Assembly: GCF_001940785.1 (NCBI RefSeq)
Contig: NZ_MSLS01000038.1
Coordinates: 23,695-71,136 of the forward strand
DNA: 47,442 bases
Source: Bacillus sp. MRMR6
Lineage (GTDB): Bacteria > Bacillota > Bacilli > Bacillales > Cytobacillaceae
Direction of reading: 5' to 3'
This document shows, one piece after another, positions 6,585-14,414 of this stretch (the stretch's first letter is position 1; every line of letters starts with the position of its first letter). The position numbers were made by a program, and so were the translations under genes. Under the pieces are notes generated by a model. It ran no database searches and was not told where the DNA came from. It worked only from the letters and a program-made list of their open reading frames with translations.

Positions 6585-8090
6585 TCAACATCTATATTTA
6601 ACACCATTTAACTTGATTGCTTCCTCTATGCTTTGGTCGGTGATGGCTGGACTTCCATTGAGATCCGAGATGGTGCGTGCCAGGCGGATGATTTTTATTT
6701 GTGTACGGCTGCTCCAGTTTTTTCTGGCTGAAAGATGTTGAAGTTTCCTTTGTTGAACAACTGTTAACGGGCTTGTTTGAAGGAGTACATCGTAAGTTAC
6801 TCTGCTATTACAAATTTCTTTTTCGTATCGATTGTATTGACGTTTTCTTGCCTCTTCCACTCTATCCCTAACAATCTCAGATGATTCTTCTCTATTAAGA
6901 TCCTCAGAAAATACTACGGGTCTTAGGGAAAGATGAATGTCAAATCTGTCTTGAAGCGGACCAGATATTTTATTTTTATAGGATATTACCTGCTTCTTCG
7001 TACATGTGCAATAATGAGTATTCGATCCTGCATACCCACATGGACAAGGATTCATGGCCGCGATTAAAGTGAACTCTGCAGGATATGAAATCGTCGCATG
7101 TGTTCGGCTAATCGTAATTTTTCCATTTTCAAATGGCTGTCTCAGCATATCAAGCAACTTTTTCGGAAATTCAGCCATTTCATCTAGAAAAAGGACACCT
7201 TGGTGGGCTAATGAAATTTCACCGGGCTTTGGATAGGTACCTCCACCAATTATGCTGATGGCTGACGCTGAATGGTGCGGGTTGCGAAAAGGAGGAAATC
7301 GAGTGTCAGGGCAGGTAATTCCGCTTAACTGGTATAGACTAATCACTTCAAGCTGTGCCTGCTTTGTTAAGGCTGGTAAAATCGAGGGAAAGCTTTCAGC
7401 CAGCATACTTTTTCCGCACCCAGGCGGACCGGTCATTAAGACATGATGGCCCCCAGCCGCTGCTACCTCTAAAGCTCTTTTACTATTTTTATTCCCCATA
7501 ACCTGCTCGAAATTTGTTAAACTCTTCATCTCGTACCGTTCCACATTATTTTTGGGAAAAATGACAGGGACACCTAGTCCTCGCCCTGACAAATGGTCTA
7601 TTACCTGTTTCAATGACGACACGAAGATAATTTTGAGGTCTGAAAATTCGAGGATTGGAAAAGTTTCATCATAAGGCATATATAGTGTTTGGATGGTAAG
7701 TTTTTTTGCTGCAAGCACAGCCGGCAGCATTCCAACCACAGGGACGATGGCCCCGTCCAACGATAACGCACCAATAAATGCTGTATTAGGCGGGATTTCA
7801 ACATTGAGTTCATGCAAGCTAACAAGCATACTAATGGCCATAGCTAGATCAAACATCGGTCCACTTTTCTTTTGCTCTGAAGGTGACAGGTTAATGATAA
7901 CTTTTTGTCCAGAGAGCGACAGCTCCAATGAACGAAATGCTGCAATAATTCTTTCTCTAGACTCTTTCACAGCTGCATCTGGCAGTCCGACGATGCGAAT
8001 AGAATCTGTTCCGACAAAAGACATTACTTCCACATTGACACGATATCCTTCCATTCCTTTCAATCCAATACTAGTTACGGTTGCACACAT
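6585..8090 (-). CDS. comM: YifB/ComM family Mg-chelatase-like AAA+ ATPase
   Basis: This 501-residue protein has the usual ComM order: an N-terminal Lon-substrate-like/ChlI domain (MCATVTSIGLKGMEGYRVNVEV, IVGLPDAAVKESRERI), then an AAA+ core with Walker A GPPGCGKS and Walker B VLFLDEMAEF. Next come a Cys cluster NPCPCGYAGS...HYCTCT and a C-terminal helical domain. ComM is a hexameric helicase that promotes branch migration during integration of transforming DNA in Gram-negative bacteria; its role in bacilli is less clear. The first 16 bases overlap the end of the upstream RAYT gene, and the ribosome site (TTGGAGGG) lies inside that gene, so expression is probably coupled. Confidence 0.93.
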   Translation of the reverse strand: MCATVTSIGLKGMEGYRVNVEVMSFVGTDSIRIVGLPDAAVKESRERIIAAFRSLELSLSGQKVIINLSPSEQKKSGPMFDLAMAISMLVSLHELNVEIPPNTAFIGALSLDGAIVPVVGMLPAVLAAKKLTIQTLYMPYDETFPILEFSDLKIIFVSSLKQVIDHLSGRGLGVPVIFPKNNVERYEMKSLTNFEQVMGNKNSKRALEVAAAGGHHVLMTGPPGCGKSMLAESFPSILPALTKQAQLEVISLYQLSGITCPDTRFPPFRNPHHSASAISIIGGGTYPKPGEISLAHQGVLFLDEMAEFPKKLLDMLRQPFENGKITISRTHATISYPAEFTLIAAMNPCPCGYAGSNTHYCTCTKKQVISYKNKISGPLQDRFDIHLSLRPVVFSEDLNREESSEIVRDRVEEARKRQYNRYEKEICNSRVTYDVLLQTSPLTVVQQRKLQHLSARKNWSSRTQIKIIRLARTISDLNGSPAITDQSIEEAIKLNGVKYRC

Positions 8091-8692
8091 GGTGGTGTAC
8101 CCTCCAATTTATTTGAAAGCATGATAACCTGTCCGTTTTTATCTAAATATAACTCCATAAAAGGGGCTTTAACATATTCCTCGTATTTTTGGGATGCAGG
8201 TTTTGGGAAATAGGACAGCAAATATTGGGGATTAACAAGGGAAGACACTTCGCCATTGACATAATCTAAATAACTGCTCCATGGAAAGTCCTCAAGTATA
8301 TCCACTAACCCCGCCTTTAATGGATTAAGGTGAATATATTTGCTTACATCGAATTCATAATCAAGTGAATCTAATAATTCTGCATTATAGCGTTTGTCAA
8401 AAACATGGCCAGTATATTCATATTTTTTGTTAAAATACTTGGCATAATGGGTATTGAGGTAACTCATAATGATGGCGGGTGAAATAGTGGTGGTTTCAAG
8501 CTGAAGATGAGTGTGGTTGGTCATGAGGCAGTAGGCGTGGAGTGTATAGAAGTAGCGCAGTCTCGACTCTTCTAACAAACTAAGGTACTTGATTCTGTCC
8601 TCATCATCAAAAAATAGCGTAGACCTTCGAACTCCCCGACTCGTAATATGATACTTTGCACCTTCAAAAAACGCACGGCGTCTTCGGCCCAT
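8075..8692 (-). CDS. REP-associated tyrosine transposase (RAYT, Y1/HUH family)
   Basis: The 205 residues carry RAYT/TnpA-REP hallmarks: KYHITSRG near the start, the HUH metal site in LMTNHTHLQLE (His60, His62), the putative catalytic Tyr in THYAKYFNKKY (Tyr83 or Tyr86), then TGHVFDKRYNAELL, YIHLNPLKAGLV and FPWSSYLDYV. These single-strand DNA endonucleases nick and join REP palindromes. The open frame extends to 8713, but AAGGAG spaced 8 nt from ATG at 8690-8692 supports this start. All key residues appear intact. It overlaps comM, and repeat copies E3 and E4 lie on either side, which suggests it acts on that repeat family. Confidence 0.88.
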   Translation of the reverse strand: MGRRRRAFFEGAKYHITSRGVRRSTLFFDDEDRIKYLSLLEESRLRYFYTLHAYCLMTNHTHLQLETTTISPAIIMSYLNTHYAKYFNKKYEYTGHVFDKRYNAELLDSLDYEFDVSKYIHLNPLKAGLVDILEDFPWSSYLDYVNGEVSSLVNPQYLLSYFPKPASQKYEEYVKAPFMELYLDKNGQVIMLSNKLEGTPPCVQP

Positions 8693-8876
8693 AGCAGTCA
8701 CTCCTTCATTCAATTAAAATTGGATTGGTTTTAGGGTTGGTATTAGGTTAGGGCAGGTAAAGGAATTAAGACGAAAACAACAAAACAAGATGAAGGGATA
8801 AATGCGGGATACGTATTAACCAATTCGACAGCATCCGTCATAATCCTTCTTCCTTATTAAAATTTTCTAATGACAT

Positions 8877-8978
8877 TGTCCACCCCAGGCGTACAAATAG
8901 GGTAATTTGTATTTGTGTGGTGCCTGTCACCACACAAATACAAAACGACCACTTTGTCCACGGGCGGTGCCTGTCACC
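8877..8978 (+). repeat. REP-like element E4, 102-nt form
   Basis: It starts TGTCCACCCCAGGCGTAC and ends GGGCGGTGCCTGTCACC. Inside, TTTGTATTTGTGTGGTG and its exact reverse complement form a 17-bp stem (8906-8944) with loop CCTGT. It fills the middle of the 361-bp divergent region between the RAYT gene and the alpha/beta hydrolase gene. I see nothing else certain there. Confidence 0.95.
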
Positions 8979-9053
8979 AAGTATTGTCACCCAGTAGAGT
9001 ATGTAATATTTGGTATTTAAGTATTATACTATAGTTATAGAGAGGGGTTTGGG

Positions 9054-10088
9054 ATGATGGGGTATTTTATTAAGAAGCGTGATTTTTTGATTCCTGCTTC
9101 GGGGATTGATTCGGTTGAGCGGATTGTCTTGGGTGGTGTGGAGCAGACGATTTTGATTCAGGCTATGGATCCTAAGAAGCCTGTTTTATTATATGTTCAT
9201 GGAGGTCCGTGCATGCCGATTCCAGGTGTTGTTTCGCGCGGGCAGGATTATGCCGTATCAACTTCTACCAAAGAATTAGTTAAGCATTTTGTTGTGGTCT
9301 TCTGGGATCAGCGTGGCGCTGGCAAGTCTTTCAGCAAAGATCTCTCAGCAGAAACACTAAGAGTAGAACAATTTATTCTCGACTGTTCAGAACTCATCGA
9401 TAATCTAAAAAGTCGTTTTCAGCAGGAGAAGGTATATTTGGCTGCACACTCATGGGGAACCATTATTGGACTATCGGTTGCCTCACGCTACCCGGAAAAA
9501 CTTTATGGTTACTTCGGAATATCACAAATCTTAAATTGGACAAATAACGATGCTCTTTGCTATGACTGGTTGAAAAATAAAGCCGAGAAAGCAAACGACC
9601 AAAGGACCTTGAAAAAACTAGAGGAAATTGGCCGTCCCCCTTTCATGAAATTAAAGGAATGGACAGAATTCCGCCGCCCCTTAATCAAGTATAAGTCAAT
9701 GATTTACACTACTGAAACGGTGAAACACCCAGGAATGGGCGGTGCGTTCAAGATTTTTCTAAATAGCTCGGAATATACATTAAAGGACATATTTCATACC
9801 TTTTATAGTTCATACAATCTAACCTACACCCAAGAACTGATTGAGGATTTTGCTGAAATTAACCTTGAGGCCTTAACACGAATTGAAGTACCTATTGCCT
9901 TTTTGCATGGGAAGCAGGACTTTCATGTTGACGGCATACCTGTTGAGGAATTTTTTCAAAAGCTTGAAGCACCACAAGGGAAGGAAATGGTCTGGTATGA
10001 AAATTCCTCCCATATGTTCCATCCAGAAGATGCAAAGGCAATCGAAAGGTTTCTCATTAACTCGATCAAAACGGAGGTTATCCAGTAA
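9054..10088 (+). CDS. Alpha/beta hydrolase, proline iminopeptidase-like
   Basis: The 344-residue protein shows an alpha/beta hydrolase fold: HGGPC (oxyanion region, about residues 46-50), FWDQRGAGKSF, the nucleophile elbow AHSWGT, and a C-terminal catalytic pair in IAFLHGKQDFHVDG and NSSHMFH. HGGP plus WDQRGAG is typical of the S33 prolyl aminopeptidase family, but substrates vary widely (peptides, esters, lactones), so the substrate is not assigned. AGAGGGG lies 6-8 bases before tandem ATGs at 9054 and 9057. The first 150 bases are strongly G/T-rich compared with the rest of the gene. A lipoprotein gene follows after about 140 bp. Confidence 0.85.
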   Translation: MMGYFIKKRDFLIPASGIDSVERIVLGGVEQTILIQAMDPKKPVLLYVHGGPCMPIPGVVSRGQDYAVSTSTKELVKHFVVVFWDQRGAGKSFSKDLSAETLRVEQFILDCSELIDNLKSRFQQEKVYLAAHSWGTIIGLSVASRYPEKLYGYFGISQILNWTNNDALCYDWLKNKAEKANDQRTLKKLEEIGRPPFMKLKEWTEFRRPLIKYKSMIYTTETVKHPGMGGAFKIFLNSSEYTLKDIFHTFYSSYNLTYTQELIEDFAEINLEALTRIEVPIAFLHGKQDFHVDGIPVEEFFQKLEAPQGKEMVWYENSSHMFHPEDAKAIERFLINSIKTEVIQ

Positions 10089-10227
10089 AAAATGGAGAAT
10101 AAATATTTCTGCTGGTCATTTACTGCTGCTAGGAAATTGAAGACTACCCTAATTGAGCTGAGAATCTTAAATGGTATCTCTTGCAAGAGCTTTTGCCAGA
10201 TAATATAAAACTGGAGGGATGTACACG

Positions 10228-10533
10228 GTGAAAAAAATACTGCTCTTTGCCATACTCTTTAGCTTTATCTGGTTGGCTGGCTGCATTCAAAAAGACGACA
10301 GTGTAAAAGGAGAGTATGACGTTTCTGGTGTTATTAAAGAGGTGGATGCTGATAGCAAAGCAATATTAGTAGACGATCCAGATAAAGGGTTAATCTGGAT
10401 TACACTACCTAAAAACGCTGAGAACACCAACTTCGAACCTGACCAAACCGTCGCAGTTTGGACAGACGGAAAAATTAGGGAATCCTACCCACTACAAGCG
10501 ACTGCACTAAACATAGAACTAATTACCCCCTAA
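10228..10533 (+). CDS. Small secreted lipoprotein (DUF3221-like)
   Basis: The start chosen is GTG at 10228, because GGAGGG (10213-10218) abuts the upstream in-frame ATG at 10219 but is spaced 9 nt from the GTG. The signal VKKILLFAILFSFIWLAGC ends in a lipobox with the lipidated Cys. The mature part of about 80 residues is a small beta-rich domain (VSGVIKEVDADSKAILVDD...LIWITLP...VAVWTDGKIRESYP) like the DUF3221/OB-type lipoproteins of bacilli. Its function is unknown. A terminator follows. Confidence 0.78.
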   Translation: MKKILLFAILFSFIWLAGCIQKDDSVKGEYDVSGVIKEVDADSKAILVDDPDKGLIWITLPKNAENTNFEPDQTVAVWTDGKIRESYPLQATALNIELITP

Positions 10534-10548
10534 TCAAACCGCATGACA

Positions 10549-10590
10549 AAGCTTGGAAGTGTTATTTATTAACACAACCAAGCTTTTTTT
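10549..10590 (+). terminator. Terminator after the lipoprotein gene
   Basis: AAGCTTGG pairs with CCAAGCTT. The inner arms GTGTTA/TAACAC add to the stem, and T7 follows. Confidence 0.9.
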
Positions 10591-10608
10591 ACTACCGACT
10601 TTTGTCAC

Positions 10609-10663
10609 TGTCCACCTCAGGCGGACAAATCAGGTGATTTGTCCACGGACGGTGACAGGCACC
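10609..10663 (+). repeat. REP-like element E5, 55-nt form
   Basis: It starts TGTCCACCTCAGGCGGACA (left module reversed relative to E1-E3) and ends GACGGTGACAGGCACC. The centre GGACAAAT-CAGGTG-ATTTGTCC is a perfect hairpin. Confidence 0.9.
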
Positions 10664-10740
10664 GTAAGCGGCACCGAAAGCCCCCGCCAATTGAACCTTT
10701 TCAGCCCTTTTTTCATATATAAAAAGATGAGGTGATATTT

Positions 10741-11607
10741 ATGGTGAAGGTTTTTATTGACCCTGGACATGGGGGTTCGGATCCGGGGGCTGTTGGAAAT
10801 GGGTTGCAGGAGAAGCATGTTACGCTTTCGATTGCAAATAGGATTCGGGATATTCTGGTGAATGAGTACCAGAATGTAGAGGTAAGGATGAGTCGTACCG
10901 GGGACCAAACGGTTTCGTTGCAGCAGCGTACAAACAATGCAAATGCCTGGGGAGCAGATTTTTACCTATCTGTCCATATTAATGCTGGCGGCGGTACCGG
11001 CTACGAGGATTACATTCACGATGCCTTATCGAGTCGTTCTCGTACAGCGGATATTCAGCGTATCATTCATCCAGAGATTGTGAAGTTAAACAATATGACT
11101 GACCGTGGTGCCAAAAAGGCAAACTTCCATGTGATTCGTGAATCTACAATGGACGCTCTCTTAACTGAAAACGGTTTTATCGACAATAGTAATGATGCGG
11201 CGAGGATGAAGGATCCTAACTGGATTGAAAACGTTGCCCGCGGCCATGTGAACGGGATTGCTAAAGCTTTTAGCCTGCAAAAGACTGGTAACACTTCAAC
11301 ACCGCCCGCTACGGGATCAACATCTGGTACTGGCCCTAGCACGGTCTCAGCGCCTGGCTCCAGTTCTGGCTCTAGCACACGAACCCTATATCTTCCAGCA
11401 CATGTCAACGAATGGAGAGTCTATCCGCTAAATGTTCAGCCAGTTAAAGCAAATGCTCTTCCAACCCGCTTACGCCCGAGTAAATTTGGCGGCCTCCAAT
11501 ACACGATTTTAGGAGAGCCACAGCCCAATGTATATATTATTCAAACACTTCAGCTTGGAAAAGTTCAGATTTATGCAGGACCTGAAACAGGAGCTACCAT
11601 AAAATAG
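10741..11607 (+). CDS. N-acetylmuramoyl-L-alanine amidase (Amidase_3) with unusual C-terminal domain
   Basis: The enzyme cleaves the bond between MurNAc and L-Ala in peptidoglycan. Residues about 1-180 form a zinc amidase: His10 in FIDPGHGGSDPG, Glu24 in LQEKHV, SVHINAGGG, and the catalytic Glu in LLTENGFID. A Ser/Thr/Gly/Pro linker follows, then about 75 residues (TLYLPAHVNEWRVYPLN...VQIYAGPETGA) that I cannot assign and that may bind wall. There is no signal peptide, as in the mother-cell lysis amidases (CwlC type), so release by lysis or during sporulation is likely. GAGGTGAT 8 nt before ATG at 10741 decides the start; GTG at 10732 is inside that site. Confidence 0.88.
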   Translation: MVKVFIDPGHGGSDPGAVGNGLQEKHVTLSIANRIRDILVNEYQNVEVRMSRTGDQTVSLQQRTNNANAWGADFYLSVHINAGGGTGYEDYIHDALSSRSRTADIQRIIHPEIVKLNNMTDRGAKKANFHVIRESTMDALLTENGFIDNSNDAARMKDPNWIENVARGHVNGIAKAFSLQKTGNTSTPPATGSTSGTGPSTVSAPGSSSGSSTRTLYLPAHVNEWRVYPLNVQPVKANALPTRLRPSKFGGLQYTILGEPQPNVYIIQTLQLGKVQIYAGPETGATIK

Positions 11608-11701
11608 CAAGATAGCACTCCAAGTAGCCTTCCAATCTATTGGATCTCTAGAAAATTTTATAACGAATTGCTGTATTTCTGTGTGCCTGTCACAGCTAAC
11701 A

Positions 11702-11737
11702 AAAAGAAGTAACCGCCAGCTGCGAGTTACTTCTTTT
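11702..11737. terminator. Terminator after the amidase
   Basis: AAAAGAAGTAAC and GTTACTTCTTTT pair around 11 nt. A truncated repeat core, CTGTGTGCCTGTCACAG, lies just before it near 11679-11695. The 348-bp gap to the next gene otherwise holds the palindrome listed next. Confidence 0.85.
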
Positions 11738-11868
11738 GTGTTAATTGTTTGTTATAACGTTCAGCACTATCTTAACAGAGTCCCTGTTTTGTCTGCAATA
11801 TCATAAAGTGACATTAAAAAGCATATTGTCTATTCAAAGTAAAAATGGTGTCGGAAACAAACACTTTT

Positions 11869-11890
11869 TCTATGAAAACCTTTTCATAGA
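11869..11890. promoter_or_regulatory. Palindromic operator candidate upstream of the acylase gene
   Basis: TCTATGAAAA-CC-TTTTCATAGA is a perfect 10+10 inverted repeat, 66 bases before the start codon. A TATAGT hexamer follows at 11918-11923. It may bind a dimeric repressor or activator. No regulator can be named. Confidence 0.5.
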
Positions 11891-11955
11891 TTTGCATTTT
11901 TCACAATAATAATGCGTTATAGTGAATTTGTATCTATTACTAAGGAGGTAATTTA

Positions 11956-14316
11956 TTGAAAAAGAAACAGTTTTTAAAGGTTCTATCCACCTCTTTCATT
12001 GCTGCTTATTTTTTAGTAGTACCCACTCCAGAACTCGCCCTAGGAAAGGCGGTCCCTAAAGAATCTTCAGCCTATACCATTGAATCTACCAAACTTTTAA
12101 ACCATCAGGGTCAGCAGGTTAAAATTGTCAGAGACTCCTATGGTGTTCCACACATTTATTCTGAAACGGACGCATCTTTATTTTTCGGAGCAGGCTATGC
12201 AACCGCAGAGGACAGGCTCTGGCAGGCAGAGTTATCGAGACTCGTTGCCAGCGGTAGAATGGCGGAGGTTTTTGGCGGTGTTGCAAATATCGGACAGGAC
12301 CAGGTAATCCGCCGTGACGGTTATACCGATGAAGAGGCTCTAAAACAATTTGAACATTTGCCTGACTACGTGAAACGCGGGCTCCAGGGCTATATCGACG
12401 GCATCAACCATTACATAGAAATCATACCCTCCTCTGCCCTCCCTCCAGAATTCCAGGGTAGAAAACCTGCGAAATGGACGATTGTTGATTCACTTAAAGT
12501 CCAGCAATTAATGGTGCGCAGGTTTGGGGAAAGCGGTGGCGGTGAACTTTCAGCTATGAACAGATTGAATCAATTAGAAGCAAAGTTTCCAGGAGAAGGT
12601 CGGGAGATATTCGAAACAATTTATTTAAAAAATGACCCGACTGCACCCGTATCTCTTCAGAGTGAAACAGATAAATCCGTTAAGAAATCATCAAACAAGC
12701 TAGATTTTGCAAAGTTTTCTAACAGTGAAGATGTTGCCAAACAGCTTGAAACTGAACAGCAAATGAAAATTGATATTGAAAAGAAATTCGGTTTTCCAAG
12801 TAAGGGCGGAAGTAATGCTTGGGTTGTCAGCCCCTCACGAAGCGCTAATGGCGGTACCCTTTTACTAGGCGGCCCGCAAATGGGCTTTTCTGCACCACAG
12901 ATAGCCCATGAAGTCGGAATTCATGGGGCTGGCTATAACACTGTTGGAATGGCGTTTGCCGGAGCTGGTCCGATTCCGCTTATTGGCAGAGGCAATGACT
13001 TTGCTTGGACAACCACAACTGGATATGGTGACCAGATCGATACATTTGTTCTCCAAGTGAATCCAGCTAATCCAAATCAATATTGGTATAAAGGAAAATG
13101 GACAGATTTTGAGGTTCGAACTGAAACCATTAAAGTCGCTGGCGGTTCTCCAATTGCTTACAACGTTTATCGCAGTGTTTACGGTCCAGTCGTTAGCAAG
13201 AATAACCTGGTTGCATATAGCCAAAAACGCTCTCATTGGGGACAGGAGATTGAGGCAATGGTCGGCTTCTATGATTTTAACCTTGCCAGCAACATCAAAC
13301 AGTTTGAAGAAGCTGCGAAAAAGATTCCTACCTCCCATAATTTCCTATACTCCGATAAGCAAGGGAACATCGGCTACTGGATTACAGGACAAAATGCACT
13401 CCGAGCAGAAGGAACGGATAATCGCTTGCCAATGTTGGGTGATGGCTCACAAGACTGGAATGGTATTGCTCCATTTGAAACGAATACACAAGCGGTTAAT
13501 CCCGCTCAAGGCTATGTTGCGAACTGGAACAATAAACCCAGCACCGATTGGGAATATACTGAGGCTGTGTTTGGACCAACCCACCGAGTTGGATTTATCC
13601 TAGATCAGCTGGCATCTCTCCAAAAGGTTTCGTGGAATGATATGGAGGAAATAAATAAGAAAGCCGGTCATATTGAATTGGATGCCTACTTTTTTAAAGA
13701 AATAATGTTATCAAAACTGAATGAAAATCTCTCAGAAAGTGCTCATGAAGCGGCGACCATCATCGAGAACTGGGACATGTTCCAATGGGATGATAACAAA
13801 GATGACCGATATGACGACTCTGGCCTTACCATTTTTAGAGCTTGGTTTAGTGAAGTTAAAACGAATGTATATAAAGAGTTACAAGGAGTATCTGGGGTTA
13901 CGAGTGACCTACTATATCATGTCCTTCATGCTAATGAAGAAGACCTAGGTACGAAATTTAAGTTTCTTGGAAAACTAGACCTTAATCAAATCGTTTCGGA
14001 TAGCTTACAAACTGCTGTAGAAAAGCTTACTGTAGCTAACGAGGGCAAAGAAATGGCCAATTGGCGGACCACTACCGGAAAAATTAACTTCCAGCAACTC
14101 GGTGCACGAGGAGTCCCGTCTATCTTGAGCATGAACCGAGGCACCTATAACCAAATCGTTGAGTTTTCAAAAGCTAGTACGAAGAGTGTGAACATCCTGC
14201 CGCCTGGACAAAGTGGTAATCCGTTCTCGTCTCATTTCGATGACCAGAGATTACTATATGCCAACTGGGAATACAAACCGATGATTCTCGATATTTTAAA
14301 ACCTAATAAAAAGTAA
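11956..14316 (+). CDS. Penicillin acylase family N-terminal nucleophile hydrolase
   Basis: This 786-residue secreted precursor starts at TTG, 7-8 bases after AAGGAGGTAA. A Sec signal peptide (KKKQFLKVL...LALGKA, about 31 residues) is followed by the alpha-subunit region (VRDSYGVPHIYSETDASLFFGAGYATAEDRLWQAE), a spacer, and the beta subunit beginning at Ser286 in KGGSNAWVVSPSRS. Ser286 is the autoprocessing and catalytic nucleophile. Later motifs include PHIYS, FAWTTTTGYGDQID and GPTHRVGFI. The family cleaves amide bonds of penicillins, N-acyl-homoserine lactones or other N-acyl compounds; which one cannot be told. The gene stands alone between terminators. Confidence 0.93.
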   Translation: MKKKQFLKVLSTSFIAAYFLVVPTPELALGKAVPKESSAYTIESTKLLNHQGQQVKIVRDSYGVPHIYSETDASLFFGAGYATAEDRLWQAELSRLVASGRMAEVFGGVANIGQDQVIRRDGYTDEEALKQFEHLPDYVKRGLQGYIDGINHYIEIIPSSALPPEFQGRKPAKWTIVDSLKVQQLMVRRFGESGGGELSAMNRLNQLEAKFPGEGREIFETIYLKNDPTAPVSLQSETDKSVKKSSNKLDFAKFSNSEDVAKQLETEQQMKIDIEKKFGFPSKGGSNAWVVSPSRSANGGTLLLGGPQMGFSAPQIAHEVGIHGAGYNTVGMAFAGAGPIPLIGRGNDFAWTTTTGYGDQIDTFVLQVNPANPNQYWYKGKWTDFEVRTETIKVAGGSPIAYNVYRSVYGPVVSKNNLVAYSQKRSHWGQEIEAMVGFYDFNLASNIKQFEEAAKKIPTSHNFLYSDKQGNIGYWITGQNALRAEGTDNRLPMLGDGSQDWNGIAPFETNTQAVNPAQGYVANWNNKPSTDWEYTEAVFGPTHRVGFILDQLASLQKVSWNDMEEINKKAGHIELDAYFFKEIMLSKLNENLSESAHEAATIIENWDMFQWDDNKDDRYDDSGLTIFRAWFSEVKTNVYKELQGVSGVTSDLLYHVLHANEEDLGTKFKFLGKLDLNQIVSDSLQTAVEKLTVANEGKEMANWRTTTGKINFQQLGARGVPSILSMNRGTYNQIVEFSKASTKSVNILPPGQSGNPFSSHFDDQRLLYANWEYKPMILDILKPNKK

Positions 14317-14326
14317 CAACCGTCAG

Positions 14327-14364
14327 ACCCCCTTCTCTGCTTGTGCTTCTAGGGGGGTTATTTT
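14327..14364 (+). terminator. Terminator after the acylase gene
   Basis: A GACCCCC/GGGGGGTT stem with an 18-nt loop is followed by ATTTT. Confidence 0.7.
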
Positions 14365-14380
14365 AAAAAAAGCACAAGAG

Positions 14381-14414
14381 AAACAGGCACCCAAGATGAA
14401 GGTGCCTGTTTTCT
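14381..14414. terminator. Terminator built on the GGTGCCTGT motif, after the permease
   Basis: AAACAGGCACC and GGTGCCTGTTT form an 11-bp stem around a 9-nt loop. It is downstream of the minus-strand permease stop. The stem contains the same GGTGCCTGT sequence as the REP-like core. Confidence 0.65.

Noticed and set aside
10553..10735. 60-residue open frame over terminator and repeat E5
   Set aside because: It consists of the terminator hairpin and the repeat; no coding signal.
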